The notes: a model not told the origin generated them from the letters alone. DNA of 64,000 nt from Phycisphaerales bacterium (GCA_020852515.1 JADZAS010000023.1:62001-126000), one strand, 5' to 3'; positions 8,632 through 18,257 are shown, numbered from the stretch's first letter. Program-made: numbers and translations.

Positions 8632-10845
8632 ATGACGACCATGCAAAGTTCAACCCCCACGACCTCTCCGCCGCGCCCTGGCCCGCCGCGCCTGCCCCGT
8701 CCCGCCAGTTCTGCCGCAAGACCGGCCGCGGCCGTGGCGACCGTCGATCCGCTGCGCGTGGTGCGCCAGTACTTCTGGTGGATCGCGCTGAGCGTTGTCA
8801 TCGGCGCTGCCGTGGGACTGGGGGCGCATTTCATCTGGGCCTGGACGGCTCCGGTCTACTCCGCGACCACCACGTGGCGCATCAATCCGCCCAAACGAAC
8901 TCTGGCATCGATCAACGACCCATCCAGCGTCACCGGCGAGCAGATGGACCGGTCCATCGCCACCGTCGCGGTCATGATCACCAGCCCGAACATCCTCAGG
9001 CCGGCCATCACGTCGCCGGAGGTGCGCCGAACGGAGTGGATTCAGGAGTTCATGGGTTCGTCGGGCAACATCGAGATCGACAACGCCCTGGCGGACCTCG
9101 AAGATCGCCTTGACGCCTCGACCGACGGCTCGCTGCTGGTCGGCATCACCGCAAAGGGGCCAAAGAAGGAAGACCTCGTCTCGATCCTGACCGCCATCAA
9201 CCAGGAATACAGGAACTTCCTCGCCAAGGAGCGCGAGCGCGTCAAGACCGGCACCGTCGCCGCCTTTCGCACCCAGCGCGAGACGCTGGAATCTGAGATC
9301 CAGTCGATTGGCGAGCAGATCGCCCAGCGCATCGAGCGCGACAAAATCAATCTGAACGTCGAGAGTTCGGACCAGGCGATGGCGCTGAACCTGATTCGCC
9401 AGTCCATCAACCAGAGGCAATCGGACCTGTCGCTGGTCATGGCGTCAAGAGCCGCGGCTGAGCAGCGGCTCAGTGAGCCTTCGCTCACCTTTAATGATGA
9501 CGAACGGGCCGCTGCACGGCAGGCCCCGAATATCATGCGGCTCGAAGCGGAGATCCTCCAGTTGCGCACGGACATCCGCGATGCCCGCCAGCGCTTTGGC
9601 GACAACCACCGATACGTAACGGGGCTTGAGGATCGGCTGAGCGCCACTGAGGCCGAGTTTGACACCGAACTCGACCAGGTGATGCGCCGTGATTTCCTGG
9701 GTCGCCTCGAGACCGCTCGGAACAACGAGAACAGCATCCGCCAGATGCTCAGCCAGCTCGAGACCGAGCGCGCGGCCGCGGAAGCCAGACTTAACGATCT
9801 GCAGAAGGCCGTCGAGTGGGTGAACACGAAGAAGGCGGACCTCGCTCGCGCCCAGGCGCGGCGCGACGCCCTCGAGTCGCAGATCACCGAAGCCGTCATG
9901 GCCAGCCAGATGCAGGATACGCTTCAGGCGAGCGAAGCGCAGCCGCCGGAAGCCGATGCGCTCCCGGTGTTTCCCCAACTGATCGTCATGGTGCCCCTGG
10001 GCATCTTTCTCGTAGCAGGCTTCACGACCGGCGCGATTTTCCTCCGCGAGATGACCGACCGACGCATCAGAGGACCGGGCTGCGTCGGCGTTCTGCCGCA
10101 CGGCCAGGTGCTCGGCGTCGTGCCTCACACCGACGAGGACCCGAGCCATCCCAAGCGCATCGAACTCGTGCAGGTCGACGTGCCGCGCAGCGTCCTCGCC
10201 GAGAGCGTGCGCCACATCTTCGCCCCGCTCTCGCGCCGCATGAGTGAGAATGGGCATCACTCGCTGCTGCTCGTGGGCGGGCAACCGGGCGCCGGCTGCA
10301 CGTCGCTGATTTCGAATCTCTCCGCCTGCTTTGCCGGCAGCGAGCGGCGCGTGCTCGTCATCGACGGCAACTTCCGCCGGCCGCGCATTGCCGAGGTGTT
10401 CGGCGTGGCGGCCTCGCCGGGTCTTGGCGACGTGCTCAACGGGGCGGCAACGCTCGATCAATCCGTGCAGGACTCGCGCGTGGAGAAAGTCTCCGTACTC
10501 ACGGCCGGCAGCGAATCGAGCCGGCAGGTCGATCTGCTCACGACGCCGCGCTTCGGCCGCGTCATGGCCGAAGCGAGGCAGAAGTTCGACTTCGTGCTCG
10601 TTGATGCTCCAGCCGCGGTCGTCTCGGGCGACTGGCAGACCCTGGCCAACCACGTGGACGCCACGGTGCTCGTCGTGCGCTGCATGCAGGAAGAGCGCGG
10701 CCTGGTGTCGCGGCTCATCTCGCAATTGCGCGACGCCAAGCCCGAGCACCTGGGCGTCGTCATCAATGCAGTGCGCAGCGAAGCCGGAGGATACCTCAAG
10801 CGCAATCTCAAGCAGATGGACCAGTACCAGCGAGCCGGAAGATGA
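8632..10845 (+). CDS. Wzz/BY-kinase fusion with degenerate ATP site
   Basis: Polysaccharide co-polymerase fused to a tyrosine-autokinase-type P-loop domain (Wzc/ExoP architecture), 737 aa. Membrane segment one is at about residues 47-70, a long coiled-coil periplasmic region at about 180-430, membrane segment two at about 448-470, and the cytoplasmic ATPase domain at about 540-710. GAAGGGA precedes ATG 8632. The P-loop reads GQPGAGCTS: Cys556 stands where the conserved Walker A lysine belongs, and the Walker A-prime motif reads VIDGNFRRP (Asp578, Asn580) in place of DxD. Walker B (FVLVDAPA, Asp658) is intact. The C-terminus has only two tyrosines instead of a Tyr cluster. I infer regulation of polymer length with weak or no kinase activity. 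Confidence 0.9.
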   Translation: MTTMQSSTPTTSPPRPGPPRLPRPASSAARPAAAVATVDPLRVVRQYFWWIALSVVIGAAVGLGAHFIWAWTAPVYSATTTWRINPPKRTLASINDPSSVTGEQMDRSIATVAVMITSPNILRPAITSPEVRRTEWIQEFMGSSGNIEIDNALADLEDRLDASTDGSLLVGITAKGPKKEDLVSILTAINQEYRNFLAKERERVKTGTVAAFRTQRETLESEIQSIGEQIAQRIERDKINLNVESSDQAMALNLIRQSINQRQSDLSLVMASRAAAEQRLSEPSLTFNDDERAAARQAPNIMRLEAEILQLRTDIRDARQRFGDNHRYVTGLEDRLSATEAEFDTELDQVMRRDFLGRLETARNNENSIRQMLSQLETERAAAEARLNDLQKAVEWVNTKKADLARAQARRDALESQITEAVMASQMQDTLQASEAQPPEADALPVFPQLIVMVPLGIFLVAGFTTGAIFLREMTDRRIRGPGCVGVLPHGQVLGVVPHTDEDPSHPKRIELVQVDVPRSVLAESVRHIFAPLSRRMSENGHHSLLLVGGQPGAGCTSLISNLSACFAGSERRVLVIDGNFRRPRIAEVFGVAASPGLGDVLNGAATLDQSVQDSRVEKVSVLTAGSESSRQVDLLTTPRFGRVMAEARQKFDFVLVDAPAAVVSGDWQTLANHVDATVLVVRCMQEERGLVSRLISQLRDAKPEHLGVVINAVRSEAGGYLKRNLKQMDQYQRAGR

Positions 10846-10894
10846 GCATGGCCTCTGACGGGCGCCCGGCAGCCCAATTGCGGCCGTTTCCCAG

Positions 10895-11926
10895 ATGACC
10901 AACCCACCGACCACTACGGCGCTCATCACGGGAGGCGCAGGGTTCATCGGCTCGCACCTCGCCGAGCGCCTGCTCGCCCAAGGCTGCCGCGTGGTTGCGG
11001 TGGATGACCTGTCAACCGGCAGCGAAGCGAACGTGGCGCACCTGCCGCCCGATCGATTCAAGCTCGTTCGGTCTGCCGTGGTCGATGCCATGGACCAACT
11101 TCGCGCGAGGCAGTTCGACGAGGTCTATCACCTCGCGGCGGGCGTCGGAGTCGATCTCGTGCTCGAGCGCCCTCTTGAAGTGATCGAAGGCAGCCTGCGC
11201 AATGCGGTCGCACTCCTCGAAGCGGCGCGATCCTGGGGCCGCGGCGGCCGAGCCTGCCCGGTCCTGATGGCCTCTTCCAGCGAAGTTTACGGCAAGTCGG
11301 CGAAAGTCCCCTTTCGCGAGGATGACGACGTCGTCTACGGCCCGACCACGATGACGCGCTGGTCCTACGCTTACGCCAAGGGCATGGATGAATTCGTGGC
11401 GCTTTCCTACCATGCGCGGCACCAGTTGCCGGTCGTGCTCGCGCGGTTTTTCAACACCGTCGGCCCACGGCAGTCCGGCTCATGGGGCATGGTGCTGCCG
11501 CGATTCGTCCAGGCCGCGCTGCAGGGCCAGCCGCTGCGCATCTTCGGAGATGGAACGCAGCAGCGATGCTTCTGCGACGTGCGCGATGTCGTGTCCGTCC
11601 TGCCCGCGCTGCTTCGCAATCCCGCCTGCCGCGGCGGGGTTTACAACGTCGGCAGCAGCCAACTGCTGAGCATCCGGCAACTCGCCGAGACAGTGATCCA
11701 GGTGCTGGGCAGCACGAGCCGACTGGAACTCGTGCCGTACGACCACGCCTACGGCCCGGGATTCGAGGACGTTGCGGTGCGGCAGCCGGATCTCACCCGG
11801 CTGGAAACCGCGACCGGATTCGAGCCGACGATTACCATCATGCAGACGATCCGGGACCTGGCCGAGTCAATGGAGTCCGTAGGGGCCGATCGCACGTCCG
11901 CGTCGGCGGCGCCGGGGGGAGAGTAA
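10895..11926 (+). CDS. NAD-dependent sugar-nucleotide epimerase/dehydratase
   Basis: Extended short-chain dehydrogenase acting on a nucleotide sugar, 343 aa. The N-terminus has the NAD-binding motif TGGAGFIGSH, then the VDDLSTG segment typical of UDP-sugar enzymes. The active site is visible as SSSEVYG and YAYAK (Tyr-x3-Lys). RFFNTVGPRQ and a late VYNVGS segment complete the family pattern. It lies 49 nt after the Wzz/BY-kinase gene and 6 nt before a phosphoglycosyl transferase gene, so it probably supplies a modified sugar for the same polymer. Sequence alone does not separate 4-epimerase, dehydratase and UDP-glucuronate decarboxylase activities. Confidence 0.88.
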   Translation: MTNPPTTTALITGGAGFIGSHLAERLLAQGCRVVAVDDLSTGSEANVAHLPPDRFKLVRSAVVDAMDQLRARQFDEVYHLAAGVGVDLVLERPLEVIEGSLRNAVALLEAARSWGRGGRACPVLMASSSEVYGKSAKVPFREDDDVVYGPTTMTRWSYAYAKGMDEFVALSYHARHQLPVVLARFFNTVGPRQSGSWGMVLPRFVQAALQGQPLRIFGDGTQQRCFCDVRDVVSVLPALLRNPACRGGVYNVGSSQLLSIRQLAETVIQVLGSTSRLELVPYDHAYGPGFEDVAVRQPDLTRLETATGFEPTITIMQTIRDLAESMESVGADRTSASAAPGGE

Positions 11927-11932
11927 GCGGCG

Positions 11933-13396
11933 ATGCTCGCGGAACTCATGCAGTTGGTCGATCAGGCGCAGCGCCAGTTTGGCTCGCTCGACGACGAGAC
12001 CGGCAGCAGCCTGCTCAACTTGCCGACAGGCGGGAGCACCGATGCCGGCGCCGGGGCGACAGGAGCATCACCCGGCGGGATTCTCACCGCCAACGGCGTG
12101 ATCAACGATTATCTCGTCGTCTTCATGGTGGCGTTCCTCGTGACGCTGATCGTCACACCGCTCGTGCGGCGCATCGCGCTCAAAGCGAGGATCGTTGACT
12201 GGCCCGACCAGGGGCGAAAGGTGCATCGCGAGCCGGTGGCGTACCTGGGCGGCGTGGCGGTGTTCGCCGGGCTGCTATCGGGCATCATGACCAGTTACAT
12301 CACGGCTCTCTACCACCCTACGCTCGCAACCGTCCCTCTCAACATCGTGATCGCCATGGCGATCATCATGTTCACGGGTCTGTTCGACGACGTGTTTCAC
12401 TGGGATCCCAATCTCAAGGTTGGGCTCCAATTCACCGCCGCCGCCGTGCTGGCGCTGGATGAGCAGATCGGTGGTCGCGTGGCCGCAGGGCTTCTGCATC
12501 CCGTCGAAGAATTCATGAATGGCGCGATGGGGCTGGCCGTCAATCTCTCGCGGCTGGACATCATGCCCGGATCGGGCTCGGTGGAGATCGACCTCGTCTA
12601 CTGGACGGGCGCGATCATCATCGGGGCCTTCGTCATCGGCGGATGCAACGCGGCCAACCTCATCGACGGCCTCGACGGCCTGCTCACAGGCACGACGGCC
12701 ATCATGGCCGCATCTCTGCTTGTCATCACGCTCGTGGTGGCGGCGATGTTTCCGCACATGGCGGGGCAACTCACCGGCACCCGCGTGATCCTGTGCTTCG
12801 CGCTGCTCGGCGCCGCGCTGGGCTTCCTGCCTCACAATTTCAGACCGGCGTCGATTTTTCTTGGCGACGCCGGGTCGCTGCTGGTCGGCTTTACCGTCAT
12901 CGTGATCATCCTGCTGCTCGGGGAGACCGGCTACACCCACCTGGTCTTTGCCGGGCTCATTGTCTTCGGCCTGCCGATTCTCGACACGACGCTGGCCATC
13001 ATCCGCCGCCGACTCAATGGCATGCCCATTTCCGCTCCGGATGACAACCACCTCCACCACATGCTCAAGCGAACCAAACTGGGCGTGGTCGGGGCCGTGT
13101 TTGTCCTGTACGCGATCAGCATCGCCTTTTCGAGCGTCGCGCTGCTGCTCGTGCTGCTGCGGGCGCGCGTCGTGTACGCGCTGGTCATCGTCATGGCGGG
13201 GTTCATCGTGGTGATCGGCGTCAAAGCCGCGCGGCGCAAGCAGCAGATGGCCGACCTCGACGGGCTCACCATACCGCGCAGTCGCAGGGCCGGCGGATCC
13301 GTCGAGCGGATCGCGCCCCGGCCTGCGCCTCGCGCTGCACCCGAGCGGTCCGCCACCCTCGCCGCCGCCGAGAGCCCCGGCACCGAGGCGGTCTGA
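11933..13396 (+). CDS. WecA/TagO/MraY-type undecaprenyl-phosphate sugar-1-phosphate transferase
   Basis: Polytopic glycosyl-1-phosphate transferase, 487 aa, expected to load the first sugar phosphate onto undecaprenyl phosphate at the cytoplasmic face of the membrane. Family motifs appear in order: HREPVAYLGG, the Asp pair in GLFDDVF, NLIDGLDGL, FLGDAGSL and the late DDNHLHHML His motif. About ten hydrophobic segments are visible. A roughly 55-residue soluble, glycine-rich N-terminus precedes the first membrane segment, and a basic, Ala/Arg-rich tail follows the last one. Its start is 6 nt after the epimerase stop, consistent with one operon. WecA-like activity with GlcNAc-1-P is the likeliest guess; the substrate is not shown by the sequence. 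Confidence 0.9.
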   Translation: MLAELMQLVDQAQRQFGSLDDETGSSLLNLPTGGSTDAGAGATGASPGGILTANGVINDYLVVFMVAFLVTLIVTPLVRRIALKARIVDWPDQGRKVHREPVAYLGGVAVFAGLLSGIMTSYITALYHPTLATVPLNIVIAMAIIMFTGLFDDVFHWDPNLKVGLQFTAAAVLALDEQIGGRVAAGLLHPVEEFMNGAMGLAVNLSRLDIMPGSGSVEIDLVYWTGAIIIGAFVIGGCNAANLIDGLDGLLTGTTAIMAASLLVITLVVAAMFPHMAGQLTGTRVILCFALLGAALGFLPHNFRPASIFLGDAGSLLVGFTVIVIILLLGETGYTHLVFAGLIVFGLPILDTTLAIIRRRLNGMPISAPDDNHLHHMLKRTKLGVVGAVFVLYAISIAFSSVALLLVLLRARVVYALVIVMAGFIVVIGVKAARRKQQMADLDGLTIPRSRRAGGSVERIAPRPAPRAAPERSATLAAAESPGTEAV

Positions 13397-13454
13397 GTCG
13401 CCCGCCGCCGGTCGGCCTCAAGTCGCACATGAATCGGGTCGATGCGCCCGGTGT

Positions 13455-13685
13455 ATGTTCAGCTCCATTCCGCAAAGCGCGATACCTCTCATCATCGGGA
13501 TAATCGTCTTCACCATCATGGAGATGCTCCGTGTACTCTCGGTCTGGAAGCAGAGCGCCACGAAGTTGCACCAGTTGAAGTACGACACGCATTCCCTGCG
13601 CCTGCGGCTCAAGCGACAGTCGGCCGAGCGCATCGTCGCCGAAGAGCGCCACCGCGCTTCGTTCTCAAATCAACTCGCCGCCTGA
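13455..13685 (+). CDS. Small single-span membrane protein
   Basis: Possible 76-aa protein with one hydrophobic segment (about residues 8-26) and a basic helical tail of coiled-coil character. It has no recognised family. I see no clear ribosome binding site, and the frame ends exactly next to the stop of the opposite-strand peptidase gene. It could be a real accessory gene of the exopolysaccharide locus or chance coding; the coherent membrane-plus-coil layout favours real. Confidence 0.45.
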   Translation: MFSSIPQSAIPLIIGIIVFTIMEMLRVLSVWKQSATKLHQLKYDTHSLRLRLKRQSAERIVAEERHRASFSNQLAA

Positions 13686-15107
13686 TCAGCGGCCCTTCAA
13701 TGCGGCAAGTCGCTGCAGCAGCACCGCGTGCGAACGCTGGCCGTTGCGGAAGCACGCGAGTTCGAACTTCTCGTTGGGCGAGTGCACGCGATCGTCATTG
13801 AGCCCGAATCCGATGAGCAGCGTTTCGAGGCCGAGAACGCTCTTGAAGCCTTCGACGATCGGAATCGATCCGCCGGATCGGATGAGCACCGCCTCGCGGC
13901 CCATCGCCTCCTTCAGGGCGGCGCGCGCCGCCGCCATCGCCGGGTGATCGATCGGCGTCAGGCAGGGCCGGCCGATGCCGTGATCCACAACCTCGACCCG
14001 GCAGCCGGGCGCGAGTTGGGACTCGATCCACTTGCGGAAAGCGGCGGTAATCTTCTTCGGATCCTGGTCGGGCACGAGGCGAAATGAGATCTTGGCGGAA
14101 GCGGATGACGAGATGACGGTCTTGGCGCCCTGTCCGATGTAGCCGCCCTTGATGCCGTTGACATCGCACGTGGGTCGGCCCCACTGCCGCTCAAGCAGGC
14201 TGTAGCCCGCTTCGCCGTAGCCCTGCGACAGTCCCGCCTCGTCGAGAAACGCCCGTTCATCAAAGTCCAGTGCCGCCCACGCCTGGCGCTCCTGCTTCGT
14301 GAGAGGAAGGACATCGTCATAGAACCCCGGCAGCGTGATGCGCCGATCGCCGTCGTGCAGCAGGCCGATGATCCGCGCCAGTTCGTTGATCGGGTTGGGC
14401 ACGCAGCCGCCATACAGGCCCGAGTGAAGGTCGCGGCTCGGGCCGTACAGGAACACTTCAAGATAGACCAGCCCGCGCAGCGAATAGGTGATCGCCGGGG
14501 TATTCACATCCCACATGCCCGTGTCGCTGACGACGGCGAAATCGCACGGCGAGCCGGGTGCGTCGCGCCCGACGAGCTCATCGCGCGACTGCTTCAGGAA
14601 TTCGTGCAGGTTGACGCTGCCGCACTCTTCCTCGCCCTCGATTACGCAGGTGATGCGGCACGGCACGCCGCCGCCGGCCTCGTTCCAGGCGCGGCAGGCC
14701 TCGACGAACGTCATCACCTGTCCCTTGTCATCGACGGCGCCGCGGGCCACGATGCGCTGGCCGTGCGGCCCTTCGACAATCTCCGGCTCAAACGGCGGCG
14801 AGTCCCACAACTCGAGCGGATCAGGCGGCTGCACGTCATAGTGACCGTAGAAGAGCAGATGCGGTCCTTCGTAGCCCTTGGGCCCCGGATGGTGTGCAAA
14901 CACGACCGGATGCCCCTTCGTGTCGCGCAGCGAGGCGGTGAACCCGATCGACTTGAGGTCGTCTGCGAGCCACTGGGCGGCGCGTCGGCAGTCGGGCTTG
15001 AAGGCTGGATCGGTGCTCACGCTGGGGATGCGCAACCAGTCGCTCAGCCGCTCGACCGACGCGTCAAACTGGCTGTCGAGATGATTCAGGATCGCAGACG
15101 TGTTCAC
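13686..15107 (-). CDS. M20 family metallopeptidase (dipeptidase-type)
   Basis: Cytosolic zinc amidohydrolase of the M20 peptidase family, carnosinase/CNDP-like group, 473 aa, expected to cleave dipeptides or related amides. The metal and catalytic motifs are present: YGHYDVQP (His89, Asp91), ARGAVDDKG (Asp126) and EGEEECGS (Glu157-Glu161), and a late H-containing motif. A dimerisation (lid) domain occupies the middle, including the SLRGLVYLEV segment. No signal peptide. It follows the glycosyltransferase gene on the same strand by 45 nt. Substrate is unknown. Confidence 0.92.
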   Translation of the reverse strand: MNTSAILNHLDSQFDASVERLSDWLRIPSVSTDPAFKPDCRRAAQWLADDLKSIGFTASLRDTKGHPVVFAHHPGPKGYEGPHLLFYGHYDVQPPDPLELWDSPPFEPEIVEGPHGQRIVARGAVDDKGQVMTFVEACRAWNEAGGGVPCRITCVIEGEEECGSVNLHEFLKQSRDELVGRDAPGSPCDFAVVSDTGMWDVNTPAITYSLRGLVYLEVFLYGPSRDLHSGLYGGCVPNPINELARIIGLLHDGDRRITLPGFYDDVLPLTKQERQAWAALDFDERAFLDEAGLSQGYGEAGYSLLERQWGRPTCDVNGIKGGYIGQGAKTVISSSASAKISFRLVPDQDPKKITAAFRKWIESQLAPGCRVEVVDHGIGRPCLTPIDHPAMAAARAALKEAMGREAVLIRSGGSIPIVEGFKSVLGLETLLIGFGLNDDRVHSPNEKFELACFRNGQRSHAVLLQRLAALKGR

Positions 15108-15152
15108 GATCTTCCTCCCTGTGACTGTGATGTCCGTCGCTTGCGCGGTGGA

Positions 15153-16637
15153 TCAGACGCGCGGCTTGCGCCGCTGCATGGCGGCAACCGCTTCATGGTA
15201 GACTTCGACGCACTTTCGCGCAGCGCCGTCCCATGTGAGCAGCCGAAGTTCCATGGCGCCGTTGCGCTTGAGCGTGTTGCGCAGCGGTGGATGGCGGAGC
15301 ACTGCGATGATCTTGTTGGCCATCTCGTCCACGTCCCAGAAGTCGACCTTGAGCACGTGCGTGAGCGCTTCGGACACGCCGGACTGCTTGGAGATGATCA
15401 CCGGTACATCATGGCTCATGGCCTCCAGCGGCGCGATGCCGAACGGCTCCGAGACGGAGGGCATGACGTAGCAATCCGCCATCTTGTAAGCCCGCGCCAC
15501 GTCATCGCCGCGCAGAAAGCCCGTGAAGAGGACCTTCTGGCCGATGCCCATCTGCGCCGCGAGTTCGATCATGCGCGTCACCATGTCGCCTGAGCCGGCC
15601 ACGACGAACTTCACGTTGTCGATCTTCTCCAGCACGCGCTTCGCGGCGGCAATAAAATACTCCGGCCCCTTCTGCATGGTAATGCGGCCCAGGAAGAGCA
15701 CAATCTTGTCCGTCGGGCGGATCTTGGTCGGCGCCGTCGCGGGCGACTGACCCTGCTCCACGCCGTTCCACACCACGCGGATTTTCTCCGGACTCACGTT
15801 GTAGCGGTGGATGGCGATGTTGCGCGTCCAGAAGCTGACGGTGATCACGCGCATTGCGCTGTGCATGCCTCGGCGCTCGATCTCGTACAACTGCCGGTTG
15901 ACGTTTTCGCCGGAGCGGTCGAATTCGGTCGAGTGCAGGTGGACGATGAGCGGGATGCCCGTGAGCCTCGCAATGGCCATGCCGGCGGGATAGGTGAGCC
16001 AGTCGTGCGCGTGGATGACGTCGTAGTGCTCGCCGCGAGTGAGCAGCACGCACAGTTCGGCGTAGCGGCGCACGTCGCCGATCAGATCGCCGCCATAATC
16101 GCCGCCGCTGGACGGCCGGCTGAGCCCGAGAAAGCCCGGCGTGCTCGCCTGCGCCGCCGAGATTTCGCCCAGCGACTGGCCGCCGCCGGGTGTGCCCTGC
16201 TGGGCAGCGTCGCCGCGGCGCACGTACTCGCCCTTGCGGATCAGTTCCTCGATCTGCTCCTGCGTCAGCCCCGCGCCGGCGCCATAGGGCGAACTCACGC
16301 CCGACGGGACGGCGCGAAAGGTGACGTGCGAGAATTCCGACGTGCGGAAGTCATACGCCTCGGCGGCACGCAGCGCCGCCCCGCCGCCGGCCGGCACTTC
16401 GCCGGTGGCTCGGTATTGCCGCAGGACCGGCTCGGCGCGAGCCACGTCCCCCGCCGTCACCTGCTCGGGGCTCAACAGCCGCACGTGCGAGGCGTGCGAG
16501 CGATTCACGGCCTTGGGAAGGACGAAGGTGATCTCATGCCCGAGCGCATCGAGCGCCTTGGTCAGGCCGTAGCAGGCCGTTCCAAGTCCGCCGGCTATGA
16601 ACGGCGGGAATTCCCAGCCGAGCATCAGGATGCGCAT
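15153..16637 (-). CDS. GT-B glycosyltransferase (GT4/GT5-like)
   Basis: Glycosyltransferase with the two-Rossmann GT-B fold, 494 aa. The N-terminus (MRILMLGWEFPPFIAGGLG) matches glycogen-synthase-like enzymes that bind a nucleotide sugar. The C-terminal half has VLFLGRITMQKGPEYF, VVAGSGDM and the donor-binding SVSEPFGIAPLEAM motif. Between about residues 115 and 190 there is a Gly/Ser/Gln-rich segment unlike the core fold, probably a loop insertion. It may serve glycogen or surface-glycan synthesis; it lies close to, but opposite, the exopolysaccharide locus. Acceptor and donor are unknown. Confidence 0.9.
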   Translation of the reverse strand: MRILMLGWEFPPFIAGGLGTACYGLTKALDALGHEITFVLPKAVNRSHASHVRLLSPEQVTAGDVARAEPVLRQYRATGEVPAGGGAALRAAEAYDFRTSEFSHVTFRAVPSGVSSPYGAGAGLTQEQIEELIRKGEYVRRGDAAQQGTPGGGQSLGEISAAQASTPGFLGLSRPSSGGDYGGDLIGDVRRYAELCVLLTRGEHYDVIHAHDWLTYPAGMAIARLTGIPLIVHLHSTEFDRSGENVNRQLYEIERRGMHSAMRVITVSFWTRNIAIHRYNVSPEKIRVVWNGVEQGQSPATAPTKIRPTDKIVLFLGRITMQKGPEYFIAAAKRVLEKIDNVKFVVAGSGDMVTRMIELAAQMGIGQKVLFTGFLRGDDVARAYKMADCYVMPSVSEPFGIAPLEAMSHDVPVIISKQSGVSEALTHVLKVDFWDVDEMANKIIAVLRHPPLRNTLKRNGAMELRLLTWDGAARKCVEVYHEAVAAMQRRKPRV

Positions 16638-16697
16638 GACTCACCACTCTCATTCGTCGCCAAAGGTCTGCCGCGCTATTCGCCACACCGTTTCTCG

Positions 16698-17165
16698 TTA
16701 CATCTCTTCCTTCGACCCAGCCACGTCGCCCAGCTCCCGGAACGCCGCCTCGTACGCCAGCAGGTGCATCGCGGCGAACTGGACTGCGGCACGAAGGTCA
16801 CCGAGGCCGCCGATTTCGACCGGCGTGCGAAACGTGAACAGCCGGTCTTCACTGCGGTAGTGCTGGTAGGTGATCTCGGCTTCGATGCCGAGTTCGGCCA
16901 GTTCCTCTTCAATGAGCTCTTCAAGCTCGTCGCCGGTGTGTTCGAGATCAGCTTCGATGGACTCGCTCAGCCAGCGGTCGGGCGTGACGAAACTGACCCA
17001 CACCTGCGCGGGATCGGACTCATCCGGCTCGACGCGAAAGTAGGCCTCGCTCTCACAGCCGCGCGCGCGGCATTCGAGGCGGGCGCCATTCAGTTGCACC
17101 GAGTCGAAGACATCTGCATCGCGCGCTCGCGCCCGCACCTGTTCGAGCAATGACTTGAGATCCAC
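16698..17165 (-). CDS. Hypothetical acidic protein
   Basis: 155-aa soluble protein without recognised family. I chose GTG 17165 because AGGA lies about 8 nt upstream and the longer reading frame would run into the promoter region of prmC. The sequence is strongly acidic in the middle (GDELEELIEEELAELG) and ends in a helix with two tyrosines. Its size and pattern recall YbjN/secretion-chaperone-like folds, but that is only an impression. It is 60 nt upstream of the glycosyltransferase gene on the same strand and divergent from prmC. Confidence 0.65.
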   Translation of the reverse strand: MDLKSLLEQVRARARDADVFDSVQLNGARLECRARGCESEAYFRVEPDESDPAQVWVSFVTPDRWLSESIEADLEHTGDELEELIEEELAELGIEAEITYQHYRSEDRLFTFRTPVEIGGLGDLRAAVQFAAMHLLAYEAAFRELGDVAGSKEEM

Positions 17166-17342
17166 ACCTGGTCCTTCCGGACGAAACTCAGAGGAGAACA
17201 CTAGACGCGGCGGCGGCGGACAACCATGCGATGCAACCTCACCGGGCGGAATGCGGGATATTCCCGACATCGCCGCATCGCGCCGGCGCCCGGACAGGCA
17301 GGTTTGCCGAGCGCCGCGGCCACGCGTCTACAATGCCGCGAC

Positions 17343-18257
17343 GTGACCGCCTCCACCAGCGCCGCCGAAACCTGGACGACGCGCCGCCTCCTCCACTGGA
17401 CGACGGAGTTCTTCACGCGCAAATCGCTCGATTCGCCAAGGCTTTGCGCTGAACTGCTCCTGGCGCACGTGATCGGCTGCGAACGGATGCGGCTCTACAT
17501 GGAGACGGAGCGGCCGGCGGCGCCCGAGGAACTCAAGACACTGCGAGGCCTCGTCGAACGGGCCGGCCGGCACGAGCCTGTCCAGTATCTGCTGGGCGAG
17601 GCCTGGTTCTACACCCGGCCCTTTGCCGTCACGCCCGCCGTGCTCATCCCCCGCCCTGCCACCGAGCGGATCGTCGAGGAGGTCCTGCAGACCGCCCGCG
17701 CGGGTGCGCAGCAAGAGACGGCGATGACGGTCATCGACATCGGCACCGGCAGCGGCATCCTCGCCGTCACCCTCGCCGCCGTGCTGCCCGCGGCGCGGAT
17801 CATCGCTACGGATATTTGCGCCGAGGCGCTCGCCGTGGCCCGAGGCAATGCCGCCCGGCACGGCGTGACCGATCGAATCGAGTTCGTTGAAGGCTCGCTG
17901 CTGGAGCCGCTGGCGGACCGCCGTCCTCCGGTTCGGGCGGATGTGCTCGTCTCGAATCCTCCTTACATTTCGGATTCGGAGTGGGACGACGTGGCGCCGA
18001 ACGTGCGCGATTACGAGCCGGCCTTGGCGCTGCGCGCCGGCGCGGATGGCCTGGACATCCTGCGGCCGCTGATTGCCGAGGCTCACCACTTCATCAGGCC
18101 CGGCGGGCGGCTGCTGCTCGAGATCGCCGCCTCGCAGGAGGCGGCAGTGAACTCGCTCGCCGCAGTCAATCCTGCGCTCAGTAGCGTGCGCGTGCTGAAG
18201 GATTACGAAGACCTGCCGCGCGTTCTGTCGGCCACGACTGAATCACACGGCGCTTGA
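17343..18257 (+). CDS. prmC: Peptide chain release factor N5-glutamine methyltransferase
   Basis: Methylates the GGQ glutamine of release factors using S-adenosylmethionine; 304 aa from GTG 17343, which aligns the N-terminal helical domain (SPRLCAELLLAHVIG) with the family. The SAM motif DIGTGSGILAV and the catalytic NPPY motif (VSNPPYISD) are both present, as is the TRPFAVTPAVLIPRP segment typical of PrmC. The upstream in-frame ATG at 17226 would give an odd Arg/Pro-rich leader, so I reject it. prfA is not adjacent. Confidence 0.93.
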   Translation: MTASTSAAETWTTRRLLHWTTEFFTRKSLDSPRLCAELLLAHVIGCERMRLYMETERPAAPEELKTLRGLVERAGRHEPVQYLLGEAWFYTRPFAVTPAVLIPRPATERIVEEVLQTARAGAQQETAMTVIDIGTGSGILAVTLAAVLPAARIIATDICAEALAVARGNAARHGVTDRIEFVEGSLLEPLADRRPPVRADVLVSNPPYISDSEWDDVAPNVRDYEPALALRAGADGLDILRPLIAEAHHFIRPGGRLLLEIAASQEAAVNSLAAVNPALSSVRVLKDYEDLPRVLSATTESHGA

